Part shown: one piece after another, positions 24,684 through 35,578 of the stretch
Position numbering within the stretch: the first letter of the stretch is position 1
How the letters are laid out: every line of letters begins with the position of its first letter
DNA from: Gremmenia infestans
Taxonomy: Eukaryota; Ascomycota; Leotiomycetes; Helotiales; Hamatocanthoscyphaceae
Length of the DNA: 64,000 nucleotides
NCBI GenBank assembly: GCA_032629725.1
Contig: JAFEVB010000008.1
Location: 1,550,001 to 1,614,000, forward strand
Direction of reading: 5' to 3'
Notes under the pieces: generated by a model
The model's input: only the letters and a program-made list of their open reading frames with translations
Databases searched by the model: none
What the model was told of the DNA's origin: nothing
Program-made: the position numbers and the translations under genes

Positions 24684-26454
24684 CTATATCTCTCCTTGGC
24701 GACGTATTGCTTCTAGTTGTTCGTTATTGGGCTGCTCGCTGTGTTGGTGAAACAAGTGTGACCAGACCGTAATAATGCTTGAGAATCCCGTGGTTCGCTC
24801 GCAGAATGGGCAAATCAGGTCAGGTTTGTCTCTGTGAGGTTGTGAACCTTTGAGAATTCCATATGCAGCAATGCTTGGCGTGAGCCCTTGGCAGAACTGA
24901 AGGTCTATTTGATATTCAAAGGTGCGGAACTGATAGCGTCGAGGGCGTTGGGGAGGATTTTGAGGCGGTGGTAGACCTTGTGCTTGACGTAAAATTGCAA
25001 ATTGTCTCAAGTAGCTTTCGTACGACGTCAGAGCAGCCAAGCGCAGGAAACACCTTGGAATGTGCTTCTTACAATTACACTGTTCTAGGACTGGTCTCCC
25101 TTCACCATGCAGAAACCGAGCCCGTTTGTGACATCTCTTGCGGTCTTCATTCAACTCTGGAGTTTCAAGCACCAAATGTAAAACGCAGAGGTCTTGATGG
25201 CAGAGATGGGATCCATGGACATTCTGCTAGTGACTACTGCCAAGAAAATTGTCGAGATCGACTCCTCAAGGAGGATGCTGGTTCTAACGACTATCTTCGA
25301 ACCAAGCCGCAGCTCTGGTCAAACTAGTGGTGTGGTCACCAAGCTTGTACACCTTTCTAGGTTAGCTATGGACGTGGTTCGGTAATAAAGCATTCAACTT
25401 ACAGGTTGGACAGATCCTTTAAGAAGACATTTAGAGTACTTGAATGTTTCCATCAATGTCATCGGATTTATGGCAGCCCACGCTAAAGGCAACGAAACAC
25501 AAGCTCCTTGGTGAGTTGACCCCAGTTTGCGAGAATTGATGCAAAATGTTGATTGAAGTGTTCTTTTCCATCCGAAGTTATCTAAATGATAGCTCTCTGT
25601 TAAGGGTAGACTTTCGTCCGCTTTGGGTTGTTCGATCGCTTGGTTTCATATGACGGCACCATGTCTCTAGCTGCTTGATTGTCCCACGGTCGCTTGCTAC
25701 TGCTCCGAGGGGTATCCAAATAGTTATTTCCAGAAGATAGATATTGTTCACTTTTAGGATGGCCTGATTTTGGGCTTAGTGATTGACGCCAAGAATTAAT
25801 GTCGATGTCGAGATCCAAATCTGATTCAGTCCCATTGCTTTCCACCATAATCCGCTCGTTGCTAGAATATGACGGCTTGTAGATTGGTGTACACTAGCGA
25901 AATTCGCTCTCATTGCGAGGCAGTGATGACGCATACTTGGGAATGCCTTCGTAGGAAGCATATAGGGTATGAGATGTTAACACTGGTGGGATCTGCGTGT
26001 TAGGTTGCTCAAGGAGAAAACCAAGGCCGAGGGGCGAGTCTTTGGTTAGGCTCTGTGTATTCGATACTTGTGTAGTTATAGGCAATGCTAGTAGCAGAAG
26101 AGAGTTGCTTGTGGGGTGTTTAGGAGCAGAGAAAGTCTGATTGATAGTGTCAAGCTCGATTTCCAGCTGTGTCGTTAAGGGTGATACAGTCGTGCTAGGC
26201 CTGTCACAGATAGAATGCTGCCGGGTGGCCGGTTTAGAGGGCGTATAGTTGATGAAAGTGTGCTGAAGATTCTGGGCATGATAGACGTAGTTCTTGTGGC
26301 GTTGCTCGATGTGTCGATTTAAGTTGTAGCGACGAGTGTAGCATGTGGGGTTGGCGCACGGCCGACCAGTCACAGGATTGACCCACGGGCACTTGAACTC
26401 TTTCGCAGGCATTATTAATGAACATAAATCGATGTTACTCCTATTGCTGATCAT
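24684..26454 (-). pseudogene. Decayed C2H2 zinc-finger protein gene
   Basis: The 5' part (26454-25897) is open. It encodes a zinc-finger segment CPWVNPVTGRPC followed by CANPTCYTRRYNLNRH and EQRH, that is C-x4-C-x9-H-x4-H with an extended knuckle. A Ser/Thr/Pro-rich linker follows. A TAG at 25894-25896 interrupts it, yet the same frame continues (CTPIYKPSYSSNERI) to a TAA at 25600-25602. Further exon-like pieces follow in mixed frames (HFNQHFASILANWGQL; LPLAWAAINPMTLMETF ending at a GTAAGT). The 3' piece (25175-24684) carries a second finger, ICPFCERTTGF...HLFHQH. The pieces look like one transcription-factor-like gene, but no single open model exists. TAR stops and AT-rich surroundings fit RIP decay. 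Two or three separate short genes are the alternative. Confidence 0.55.
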
Positions 26455-27643
26455 GAACGGATATAAGTTATTCCTATTACTTTATTCCCCCGGAATGACT
26501 TGCGCAGGAATATTTCCTCCTCTAGCTACTGCCAGTAGTGTTGGTAGATGTTTCTAGCTCAGGATCACATCTAAAGCTACTAGCACACGGATGACTTCTC
26601 TAACCTGAGTTCCTCAAGACATCTATAACTCGGGCACGGAAAGCTACTAGCTGCGATGTCTGAGTAGTTTGCCTGCTTATCCGCTTTCCTAACGTTCTAG
26701 AAGCCCCTCTATAACGCCACGACCCGCTCTATCCATTCGGGAATTCCGAACTATACACAATCAAACGCGCAAAAAGATCATAAATGTGACTCTATAACTA
26801 ACTCTTCTCTAAAACATTATAAAACCGTCTTTTCTGTTTGTAGCCGGTGGTCTTTAGATCCCGAACTCTGTTGCATATCTCATCATTGCCACGAGTAAAA
26901 CATGTTCCATGTCTTTAACTGCCAAGGAAAGTGTCCTAAAGAACTCTTTATGATGTTTCAGGATTAAAAGACTTCTCTAATATACGATCCTGTAGTCTCA
27001 CACAAGTTTGAAAGCGAACGTATTTTCAATACTACCTCTTTTCCAGATTATTTTAGCTATCTTACCCTCTGACAACTCACATTTTTACTCGCAATTAGGT
27101 ATAGATTAATTCGATATACCCTGTGCTTGAAATTGAAGGTTCTTTACTTGGCACGATACTACTTCGTGCGTTTCTTCTGTCTTTTGCTTATAAAATCTAA
27201 GCTCTAACCCTTCTAAGGCACGCTTCTACAACTCTCTTAGTCGTCACCCTTCGTCACCCTTGATTATTTTGATAGAAGTCGTTTAATCGCGCTCTTTTCC
27301 CTCGTCAAATCTAAAGCTTCCAGCTTTCGCTCGATATTACTAGTTTATTCTCGCCTCAACTATCTATCAAGCCTCGTGAGAGCTGCAAGATTATAATACA
27401 TCTTCTTGCCTAGCTTAGGCATGGAATTGGCTTAATTTTACTTCAAGATCAAGTTAATCACAAATCAGCGTCCAGTTTATTGCCTTAAGATTACATCTAC
27501 CTCTTAATGACTAAGAGTTCTCAACCTAGCAGAGCATAGCAACAAGCATTTGCATTCTCATCACGCTCCATGGATAGAATGTCTTATTGCCATTTTCTGC
27601 ATAGAAGTTCCAACCCTCAGTTGCCCTTAGATATTGGCCCTTG
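26455..27643. other. AT-rich, stop-riddled stretch; possible transposon relic
   Basis: No ORF is supportable. On the minus strand near 27.2-27.3 kb a stop-interrupted frame reads RKLEALDLTREKSAIKRLL followed by basic residues, with TAA/TAG breaks. It resembles the basic, helical tail of pogo-type transposases, but the match is weak. Confidence 0.3.
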
Positions 27644-28152
27644 TTAAATCCTCTCTCCATACCAGGTAAATTGCTGGTAGATAGCAGAATCTTCTTCCTT
27701 CGACCTGTTTCGTCCCTCTTTACAGTAACAATCCACTTTGGCTTCTCCGAGGCTCATGCAGTTAATCTTCTCCAGAACACTTCTTGTAATGGCTTCCTGC
27801 ACCTCCAATCCACAAATCTTCTTGTGGATAGGGGAAGCCGAGTTCACTATTGCTTCAGCTGACCTGCCTGAGTTTGAGACTTCCTCCACAGCTTCCTCCA
27901 GAGTTTCTTCCGCTATCTTCTTTTGAGCATCGACAAGCACTCTCTAGGCAAGCAAAACATATGCAGCAACAACGGGATCCTCGGGCGATTGCCACATCAT
28001 GTGACTGCGTGGTTAGTGGCACATCCATATATCTTACGGAAGCTGTGTACATACTCGAATGCGTTAAGCGCTTGCATTGCATGGCCGATCTAATAGACTT
28101 TAGCTCTTAAATCTCCGTTGTCAAACTTAAAAACTTACTGGATCCTCGCCAT
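27644..28152 (-). pseudogene. Decayed small helical protein gene (152 codons), family not recognised
   Basis: Model, minus strand: 28152-28055 and 28004-27644. The 50-nt intron is canonical (GTATGT, CTAAC, CGCAG), and the exon lengths (98+361=459) preserve frame exactly. Reading through gives MARIQ*VFKFDNGDLRAKVY*IGHAMQALNAF, then DHMMWQSPEDPVV and AAYVLLA*RVLVDAQ. The stops are TAA 28135-28137, TAG 28090-28092 and TAG 27944-27946. All three are one C-to-T change from CAA/CAG. The downstream 98 codons (27940-27644) are open and rich in helical E/A/K. No domain, signal peptide or TM segment is evident, and I do not recognise the family. It lies between the decayed zinc-finger gene and the decayed USP-like gene. 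Confidence 0.5.
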
Positions 28153-28446
28153 TAGCACTTAATAATAAGTGAAAATGCCTACGGTAGTAGAAAGGTAGTG
28201 CAGGGTCCTAGAGCATTTACTCGCACTCTTAATAAGCAGCTCTTGAATTGCCTGTCTTGTATTGCTCCTCGATCTTGAAAATGTTAGCAATGGATACGAA
28301 AGCAGCTTTCCATATGCTAAGAACATACATTTCTCGCCCTACTCAAATAAAATACATCCGTATTGCTAATTGGTGGCATCTTTGCTGATAGTTGTTTAAC
28401 GGAAGGGTTCCTGTTTAGAACTCTTTTGCAGTTGCAGCAATAGACT

Positions 28447-28662
28447 TTGAAATTCCAAATTACACAGCTTCCACGTGGCGATGTGGCAGTTTTCCAGCAG
28501 GTTCTTGCTTTATTTAGCAGTCTAAAAGCGATGCCAGAAATCGGCAGATCATATAAAATGGATTGCGCAGAAGGTTTTTTGATTTCTAGGGTTATTATCT
28601 TGATAATATTTACTTCAGGTCTTCTTTCAATGTTCAGTTGGGGAATTTTTGGACAATGGTAA
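28447..28662 (+). pseudogene. Fragment of a protein with a C-terminal TM segment
   Basis: An open frame of 71 codons reads QLPRGDVAVFQQVLALFSSL, KAMPEIGRSYKMDCAEGF and then one hydrophobic helix (RVIILIIFTSGLLSMFSW). A neighbouring frame immediately upstream reads AIDFEIPNY, suggesting a frameshifted continuation. The layout, a soluble stretch ending in one TM helix with Trp at its end, resembles short tail-anchored fungal proteins of unknown function. The TAA after FGQW is again one change from CAA. Fragmentary, low confidence. Confidence 0.28.
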
Positions 28663-29034
28663 AGAAAACACCTAAGTTTTAGAAAGATACAGATTATTTT
28701 ACAAGGTGCTGCCCAATCCTTTGACTTTGAATAACATCTAGAATACAGTTACAGCTTTCTATGTCACCTGGATAATCACATCAAAGCTCAATAATAATCC
28801 CGAAAGAAAAAGCCTTTACTGCTAGAAAGCAGCATGCGGCACACCGTAGAAGAACGACATATGAATAACTCAACGATAAGGACAACTGTAAGAAGCTATT
28901 TTCATTATCCCAAAAATAGGTTTTAAGCTAGAAGCTTGAAGATTTCCATGGAATCTATTATCCAGATTTAATAAACCCTCATCGCCTTTAGCTCATCTTG
29001 TGCTGCCGGCTAGAAAGCAGAGCAACTTCCCAAG
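28663..29034. other. AT-rich stretch before the USP-like gene
   Basis: No coding signal that can be defended; probably eroded 5' flank. Confidence 0.3.
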
Positions 29035-32000
29035 ATGGTCAGATCTAAGCACAGATCAAAGCTACCCAATTCTGTTTCAGGTGAACATCCTACCTATGCT
29101 GATCTTGATGATGAGAACTTTTTTGTCGATAATCCTTTTAAGAATGATGTCTCCGAAGAGGATATATGCGAGGATGATACCTCTAAGGGCTACTATAACG
29201 ATAGCGATGATAGTTTGAGCAACTCTGAGGAAAATCTCCGAGAGTCACTTTACTCGATACAGTTAAGGCGAAAGGAAAATGCGCAGTATACGAAAGATGC
29301 AAGTCTTGTCTATCCAATAATTTCATTACTTATTAACAATACTCGCAGCATGGTCCCCGGTATGGTCATCGCGGTCTCACAGCAAATAGAGGTGGATTTG
29401 AAATTTTGCCAACAATCAACACAAGAGACATTTACGATGGTGGTCTTAAGTTTCTCACAGAAAATCATGGTACGGATAATTTACCCAACATTATTTTGAT
29501 TTTGTACCTTCACACGAGTCACTGGCACTCTTTCTGATTAAACTTCGCAAGTAACACTTTTAGGGATTGCAGCTAACAATTCCCAAGTTGCAGTTACTAG
29601 TCTCCCTTCTGGTACTATTGAATCAATACCTGAACTGTTTAACCTTTAGCAAATGGAAATCGCAGTGAAGACATTGAAGATAAATTCAGGAAATCAGAGC
29701 ACACAACATCCCCACGAGCTACCAGGATTTCACCATAGCCTTAAGTACATCTTTTACGAATCCATAAAGCCGGGGCCACCTTTGTCGAGAACAATTATCC
29801 TTGTTCCAAGGGAAGAGTACGAAATCTTGCCAGATATTAAGATTGCAAAGCTGATGCTTTTAACCTCCCCGGAGCGCTTCCAAAAGGCTCCATATGCCTA
29901 CCAAGCAAATGGTCAAGTGCAACCAGAGTATCGTTATATCATAAAGAGATACATGGATGAGATTGGAGCCACGGATGCACAGAAAAGGGCAGTTTCTCCG
30001 AGGGGCTATAATTTTAAGGAATGGTCTCCAGACCAGATTGAGATGATTACACAGCAGCGTGCTGAAAAATTGGCAACAGCGCATTGGGAGATCAATCTCA
30101 AGGTCCCAATTGGCTACAAGGCTTCGAGAAACATGGTAAGCCCGTGTCCTCACTCCTACTTAAAGTTAAATGCTTTACAAGTTGAATACTTGTCTGGTAC
30201 GCTCGACACTGACAAATTACACCCTAGGCTGTAGATCCCAATAATACCCTTCAGATTGTCCTCCACAGAAAGCGAACAATAGCGTACACCTTTTCACTGC
30301 CAACAGAGCTTTATCAAGATAGAGATATCATGGAGGAAATTGCCGACGGTCTTGTAGACTTCTGGCGTCGGTGGCCGTGCAGGTTTCACGAGTAAGTTTC
30401 CCTGCTCCAGGACATAGGAGTTCCGGACGTACCAGACCATATTATTTGGATGAACCGTCAAAGGTGGAAGACCGGACTTCGGGTTATTTCAGAGCCCATT
30501 TTAGACCCAAAGATCGATTTGGCAGTGAGATTAGCTAAGTTCATAAGCTTCAAGATGTACGGAAAGGTGATAGAAGAGATGGCTGCACGCAGAATGATCG
30601 GATATTATCATAGTTTCTACCAGAATTCGCCGCTGAGATTTCAAGATTTCGACCGACGTCATACCCTGTTCATCGCCATATGTAATGAAAATTCAGGTTT
30701 TACAAAAATCTGCTCAAGCTATCACTTACAAGCAATGGTAGCCGGAGAGCTTCCCCCGGTTGCAGTCCACACAATTCAAGGTCCTTCTGTTGCAAGCATC
30801 TTGAACCAGGCCCTAAACGTCTTTCTTGTCAATAGGAATCCTTTAAATACATGGAAGGCCCTTTGTCAAGCAGCTAATGCAATCAACGACGAGATTAGAC
30901 TTGGGGGTGCGCCACCACAGTATTTCTGTGGTTGTTCTGAGAAATTGAGGGAATGCGCTCTACATCATTGTCAAGTTTGTTTCAAAGTCGAAACATGCGG
31001 TGACTTGACTCCATTATCCGACTCTGAATCTGCTGTTCTGAGATGCAGACGTTGTGTCATCGCCATCAGTCGTCAGAATTATAATTCCTTACAAAGGGCA
31101 GAGTTTAATCTAAGACGCTGCATTAGACAAGAGCTAGGACTTGCTGCCGCTTCCTTGCCAGCGGCTACCGAAGCTGCATTGTCCCTGTTCCATGATATTT
31201 GGAGTTCTTGCGACAAACCTTTTGTGGAGGACAAAGTTTGGAAGTTTTGGGATCGATACACCAATGCTGGCCCTATCTCACTGGGTTTTGAATCATCGAA
31301 GAACACAAACATCATGCACTTCAGTTTGGATGCTGGATTCCCCTAGTAAGTCTTGGGATATCACTCTTATACTGCTTTACTTTTAGTAATTATCCACATT
31401 TACTAACCGGACCTGCCTTAGCTTCGAGTATCGCGATAAAAATGGCAAATGGGTTCGCAAGATACATTATGCTCAGAATCTCTAGGCCACGACTCTTGGC
31501 CATAACCTGGGAAAGTACATCCATCTTCCAGGGGTCCTTCACTTGGCCTGTGTAAGTTGGAGTTATAGTCGACCTAGGGCGAGTTTAAGTTTCCCGGTAT
31601 GTACAGCTTAGCCGCTTTATTCCTTCTTCAGAAGTATATTGGAGGCTATCATCATCAAGGCCGCGGTCCTGTAAATTGGCAAATACTTACTCCGTGCATC
31701 TAGGTGACTGAGCTACATAATCGCTTAATGGAACAGGCCGATGATATGCACCTCGTCCGGCTCCAGTCGCCAATGAAAGTTTCACGGCGTCAAAAGCTAC
31801 CGTTAAGTGAAGCCACATTTGCGGAAACTAGAGCAGAGTGGACCATTTCAGCACCTCTCACGACTCACCGACGCAACGAGTACGAAGTGACCCGATCGCA
31901 TTACAGTAATCGAAAATTTAACAGACAACCTCCCAGAGAATGGACGGGCAAGCCAGAAGGCTGGGAAGAACGAATCTACCCTATCATACTTGAGTTGGAG

Positions 32001-34288
32001 GCTAAATGGAATCAAAAGCTTCCTCGCGGGAAAGATAGCTGCCCTTAGCCAGGCCACCCTGCCTCGATACCCAATGATTGGTGCCATTAGACCTGTAGGA
32101 TCGGTTTTACAGAGCGAACAAGTCGCATGTGGGCTTGGTGCAACGGACTATGGCCTCAAGTCGACAATGCTGATACCTTATATCTTTCCGCGTGCATGCA
32201 CCATCTGGACCCATCCCGCTAAGAGTGGCTTAACCTCCCCATATCCTTTTTCAACCTGCACCCTTTCCGAATCAGCATAGCCCATAATGTCCACGATAGA
32301 ATGCTTCGATCTGGTTTCACAACTCCATTCCCCTCATCTTTCTCTCAGTACGATAAAAAACTCGACAATCTTCTAATTAAGACTGCGCTTTCAAATTACA
32401 TCAAGAACAACGCTCAAGAAAACAGCTGTGAAGAGGCCAGAACACACCTCCTATCTGTTTCGTTGCCTAAGGACCTATATTGCCCGCGAGAGTTACTAAG
32501 ACCCAATCATAGAAAGGGTTCTCAATACGCGCTATGGTCCACCGAGAGGTCAAACAGCTCCATTGCAACAGATTCTCCTCGGAAACTTTCAGGCACAAGC
32601 GACGCTCACAATGCGATCCTATCGACACCGTCACCACACCGCTCTTCGAAATCATATGACGACACTAAAACTTGCAAAGAAAGATATATACCGCTTCATG
32701 CACCCATAATGGCTAGCGTGAGCACAATACCACTACCAGAGACACCTATCCAAGTCAATCTCGGAAGTTCAGCTGAATCAAGTTGGCTCATCAGTATGCT
32801 CATATTTCTATACACGATTGAACCACTTCGCCAAGAGGTCTCCCTATTTGATGACTATGGGATTAGAGGGAGCTCAAGAATCGATCGTGCAAGACACGAG
32901 ATGATCAGCTCTCTCAGGGAAGCTTTTAAAGCTCTCAATCCCTTGAACAACAGGGAATTTGATCCTGGCCCTCTCACAACACGTTTGGCTAATCTGCGGA
33001 GAGCCGTTGCGCCAGGCCAGGAGGACTGGAGTCACACGGAAGACGTACACCGGATTATTGACTGGCTTTTCGAGCAACTGGCAGAGTATGAGGAGCTTAA
33101 AGTAGCCTTATCAAATCTTGTTCATCGACGAGTGGAGGAGGTCACGGACTTTTGCGATCAGTGCTCAGAACAAGAACAGCAGCACCGAACGATCCATCTG
33201 CCAGACCAATGCATTATAACTCTTCCTTTGCCTACCAAAGAATCGCTCAGTCTCTCAACTCCACATGCGTACCTGTCTGTTCTCCTAGCCAAAGAATCCG
33301 AGACAAAGACTGTCCAAAGTCATGAGGCTTGCCCGAATCATATCGCTGGTCACGGAACCCATCAATCAGTATCATTATTCACCCAACCACCAGAGTATTT
33401 AATGTTTCACATTTCCAGAAACATGGATCAAAATCCAATCGGCAGTTCGTTTATTGGTACGGAAGCGATTGATATGGCTGCGCTCTGTACTGGATCCGGT
33501 GCCAGCGATATAACTCCGCATACGTACTACGAGCTTTATTCCGAGATACGTTTCACTTTCGAAGAAGGAGCTTTGGATAAATCTAGGAGCTTCTTTGCCT
33601 ACTCGAGACGTCAGTCTTTCGACTGGTTTAAGATTGCGAATGGTAATACTTCAAGAGTTGACCCATTTACCGACTCGGTAAGCCCAAACTCCTTTGTCTT
33701 ATATTGCCTGTGATCTTGGTGCTCTGCTAACCAGTATCCTAGCACGGCTACACCTCGATGCTTCTTTACAAACGGACAGCTCGCCCGATAGAGGAAGCTC
33801 TTGTCATTGAGGATGACGGCGCGCTTTCTAGCTTGACCAATTTCGTCGCTCGAACCAATTATCAGGATTTAATTGTGGACATGTTCTATCAGAAGGGTAA
33901 CGACGCAGGGATTAACATGAGCGATATTATTAAAGCTAGTCGCACTTCCAACTGCCCTAAAGAAATCATCCCTTGGAAAGCAGCATTACGGCAAGTCGCC
34001 GTGGAAGTTAAAGGCAAGCCTTCGACTACTATCTGGCTTCTCCGTAAATGTTTTGCTCGTGACAAGGAATTCGTATTGAGAAATGAGAGAATTGCTGCAG
34101 TACTTAATGAGGCGCCGTCCTCGAAGTCGGAGCTTGGCACAAACTTTTACCTGGTCAAGTTCAGTGCAGATAATGCCTCTAGCAACGAGGCCCTCTTAAT
34201 TCCAGAGTCTGGGAAGGTTTCCAAGGCAATGCATATTACCGAGCCCATCCGGAGTTTGATTGTAAAGTCTAAGACAAGGAGCATTTGA
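29035..34288 (+). pseudogene. Large USP-fold (deubiquitinase-like) protein gene with lost catalytic residues, decayed by TAG/TAA stops
   Basis: Coherent exons: from about 29562 to 30135, 30228 to about 31340, about 31424 to 31551, 31632-33677 and 33743-34288. Introns GTAAGC, GTAAGT, GTAAGT and GTAAGC keep frame. In-frame stops interrupt otherwise continuous sequence at 29647, 30393, 31483, 31701, 32046, 32088 (TAG or TAA) and 32220 (TAA); none is TGA. The 5' part from ATG 29035 is acidic (DSDDSLSNSEEN) and its frame is unsure. A Cys-rich segment (CGCSEKLRECALHHCQVC) lies near 30.93-31.06 kb. The last 500 codons match the USP plan: SSWLISMLIFLYTIEPLR at the Cys box, EYLMFHISRNMDQNP at the ERF strand, and WFKIANGNTSRVDPFTDS..GYTSMLLYKR at the end. 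The catalytic Cys is Trp/Ser and the GHYxAY His box reads SRSFFAY. The USP call is from motifs only. Confidence 0.68.
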
Positions 34289-34956
34289 GATCGGCGTCGG
34301 TTGATAGGGGAGAGGGCAGGAGCCACTAAAACAGGCTATCATTTTGAGTCCACAATCTCTTAAGAAATATACAAATGAACCTAAAAATGCTATGGAGATC
34401 TTGCAAATCCCAATAATGTGTATAGTTAGCTCTGTGTTCTTATTGAACATTGAAATGCATAATCCCCTCGCTACATCTATCTAGCCTCCTTTTTATCTCC
34501 TAACTACCTTCTCCAGAATTCCAATAATGACACGAATATCCTCCTCTACAACGTGATAAATACAGGTATAAATACCTATAACTCTGCAAAGAAAATTAAA
34601 GAAAATGGTGGATTCCATAATAAGGAAGATGCAAGGAGTTCTTAGTACTGTTGGGCAGGGATTCGATTAGAGGTGAAGACTTGAATTTGGGAAGGTCTAC
34701 AGATGCATCGCAGAGGTATGCTCAATGCTGACTAAGATAACATAGTTGGGTTTTAGTCACATGCTCCAAATCCAGCCTCCACAGTACTTCGCGAGCCCCT
34801 ATAACTCGATTAACTTTGTTTTAGAGAGAAGTCTAGACTTTAAGGAAGGCACGGTTCTATGCTTGGTTTCTAGAAATAAGGGCGCAGACCTGCCTTACGC
34901 CAAAAAAAATAATGGGCTCCCGAGACATGTTTATGCTCAAGAAACACTCCAAAAAT

Positions 34957-34988
34957 GACAAAAAAACAACTCGAAAGTGTTCCATCAC
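34957..34988 (+). repeat. Right copy of 32-bp imperfect direct repeat bounding the 24-35 kb block
   Basis: Partner of 24017-24048, same orientation. It overlaps the last three bases of the tRNA-like gene and covers its 3' trailer, which leads into a T-run on the minus strand (a Pol III terminator-like sequence). Confidence 0.65.
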
Positions 34989-35057
34989 TCCAAGTGGGAC
35001 TCGAACCCACAGCCTCGAGATTAGAAGTCTCGCGCGCTACCATTGCGCCATCTATGA
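34986..35057 (-). tRNA. tRNA-Arg (anticodon TCT)-like; acceptor stem poorly paired
   Basis: Read on the minus strand, the D arm GCGC-AATGGTA-GCGC, the anticodon arm CGAGA-CTTCTAA-TCTCG (anticodon TCT) and the T arm GTGGG-TTCGAGT-CCCAC are all perfect. The 3' acceptor strand is TTGGAGT, but the 5' strand is TCATAGA instead of the complementary ACTCCAA, leaving at most four weak pairs. It may be a pseudogene or a chimera created by a rearrangement. A T-run follows downstream as a terminator. Confidence 0.6.
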
Positions 35058-35340
35058 TTGAGTTAGAATATGTAACAGCTTGAGAGGCTTGAAAGGAAGG
35101 CTTACTGGAGCTGAATCAACAGTGGTTGATGAATAATTTGACAACTTTCTGGCTTATTTTGAACCATACACCGGTTAAATGTTATGTGCGGAACTTCGGC
35201 GCTTGCCTTGCGCTGTGCTATGGAAAATGCTTGTCTTTCACGTGATATCGCTTAGCTGGTGGGGTGGCTTTATATTAGCAGAGCTTTATCTAATCCTAAT
35301 CGCAACGGCGCATATATTAGAATTGTCTGCATGTCTAGTA

Positions 35341-35390
35341 ATTGATAAACAGATAATCCTGTATAATTGATAAACAGATAATCCTGTACA
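35341..35390. repeat. 25-bp tandem duplication
   Basis: Two adjacent copies of a 25-bp unit beginning ATTGATAAACAG, differing at one base near the end. Confidence 0.8.
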
Positions 35391-35578
35391 ATCAATATAC
35401 TGATTTTCCTTTTCTAGGCTTCGCATGATTTGTCGTATCTATTTTTAGCATACTACTTAAGTGAAAAGTACCACCTAAATTCATCTAAGTTACTACTATA
35501 GTATATAGTGTTTGAATGCTAAATTCTAGCATTGCTTACCTATGTAGTTATAAAGAGTATGGTTTCTGACTGGATTAA

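Larger units (their letters stand above)
34289..35578. other. Intergenic with tRNA-like gene and repeats
   Basis: It contains the right copy of the direct repeat, the tRNA-Arg-like gene and a 25-bp tandem duplication, each listed. The rest is AT-rich with no gene seen. Confidence 0.5.

Noticed and set aside
25860..25895. GTACAC...TCTAG as an intron removing the TAG in the zinc-finger gene
   Set aside because: About 31-33 nt is too short, and the same frame continues directly across the stop.
30391..30410. GTAAGT...CCAG as an intron removing the TAA at 30393
   Set aside because: It would be only about 19 nt long, far below any fungal intron. The frame continues through the TAA, so it is a nonsense codon.
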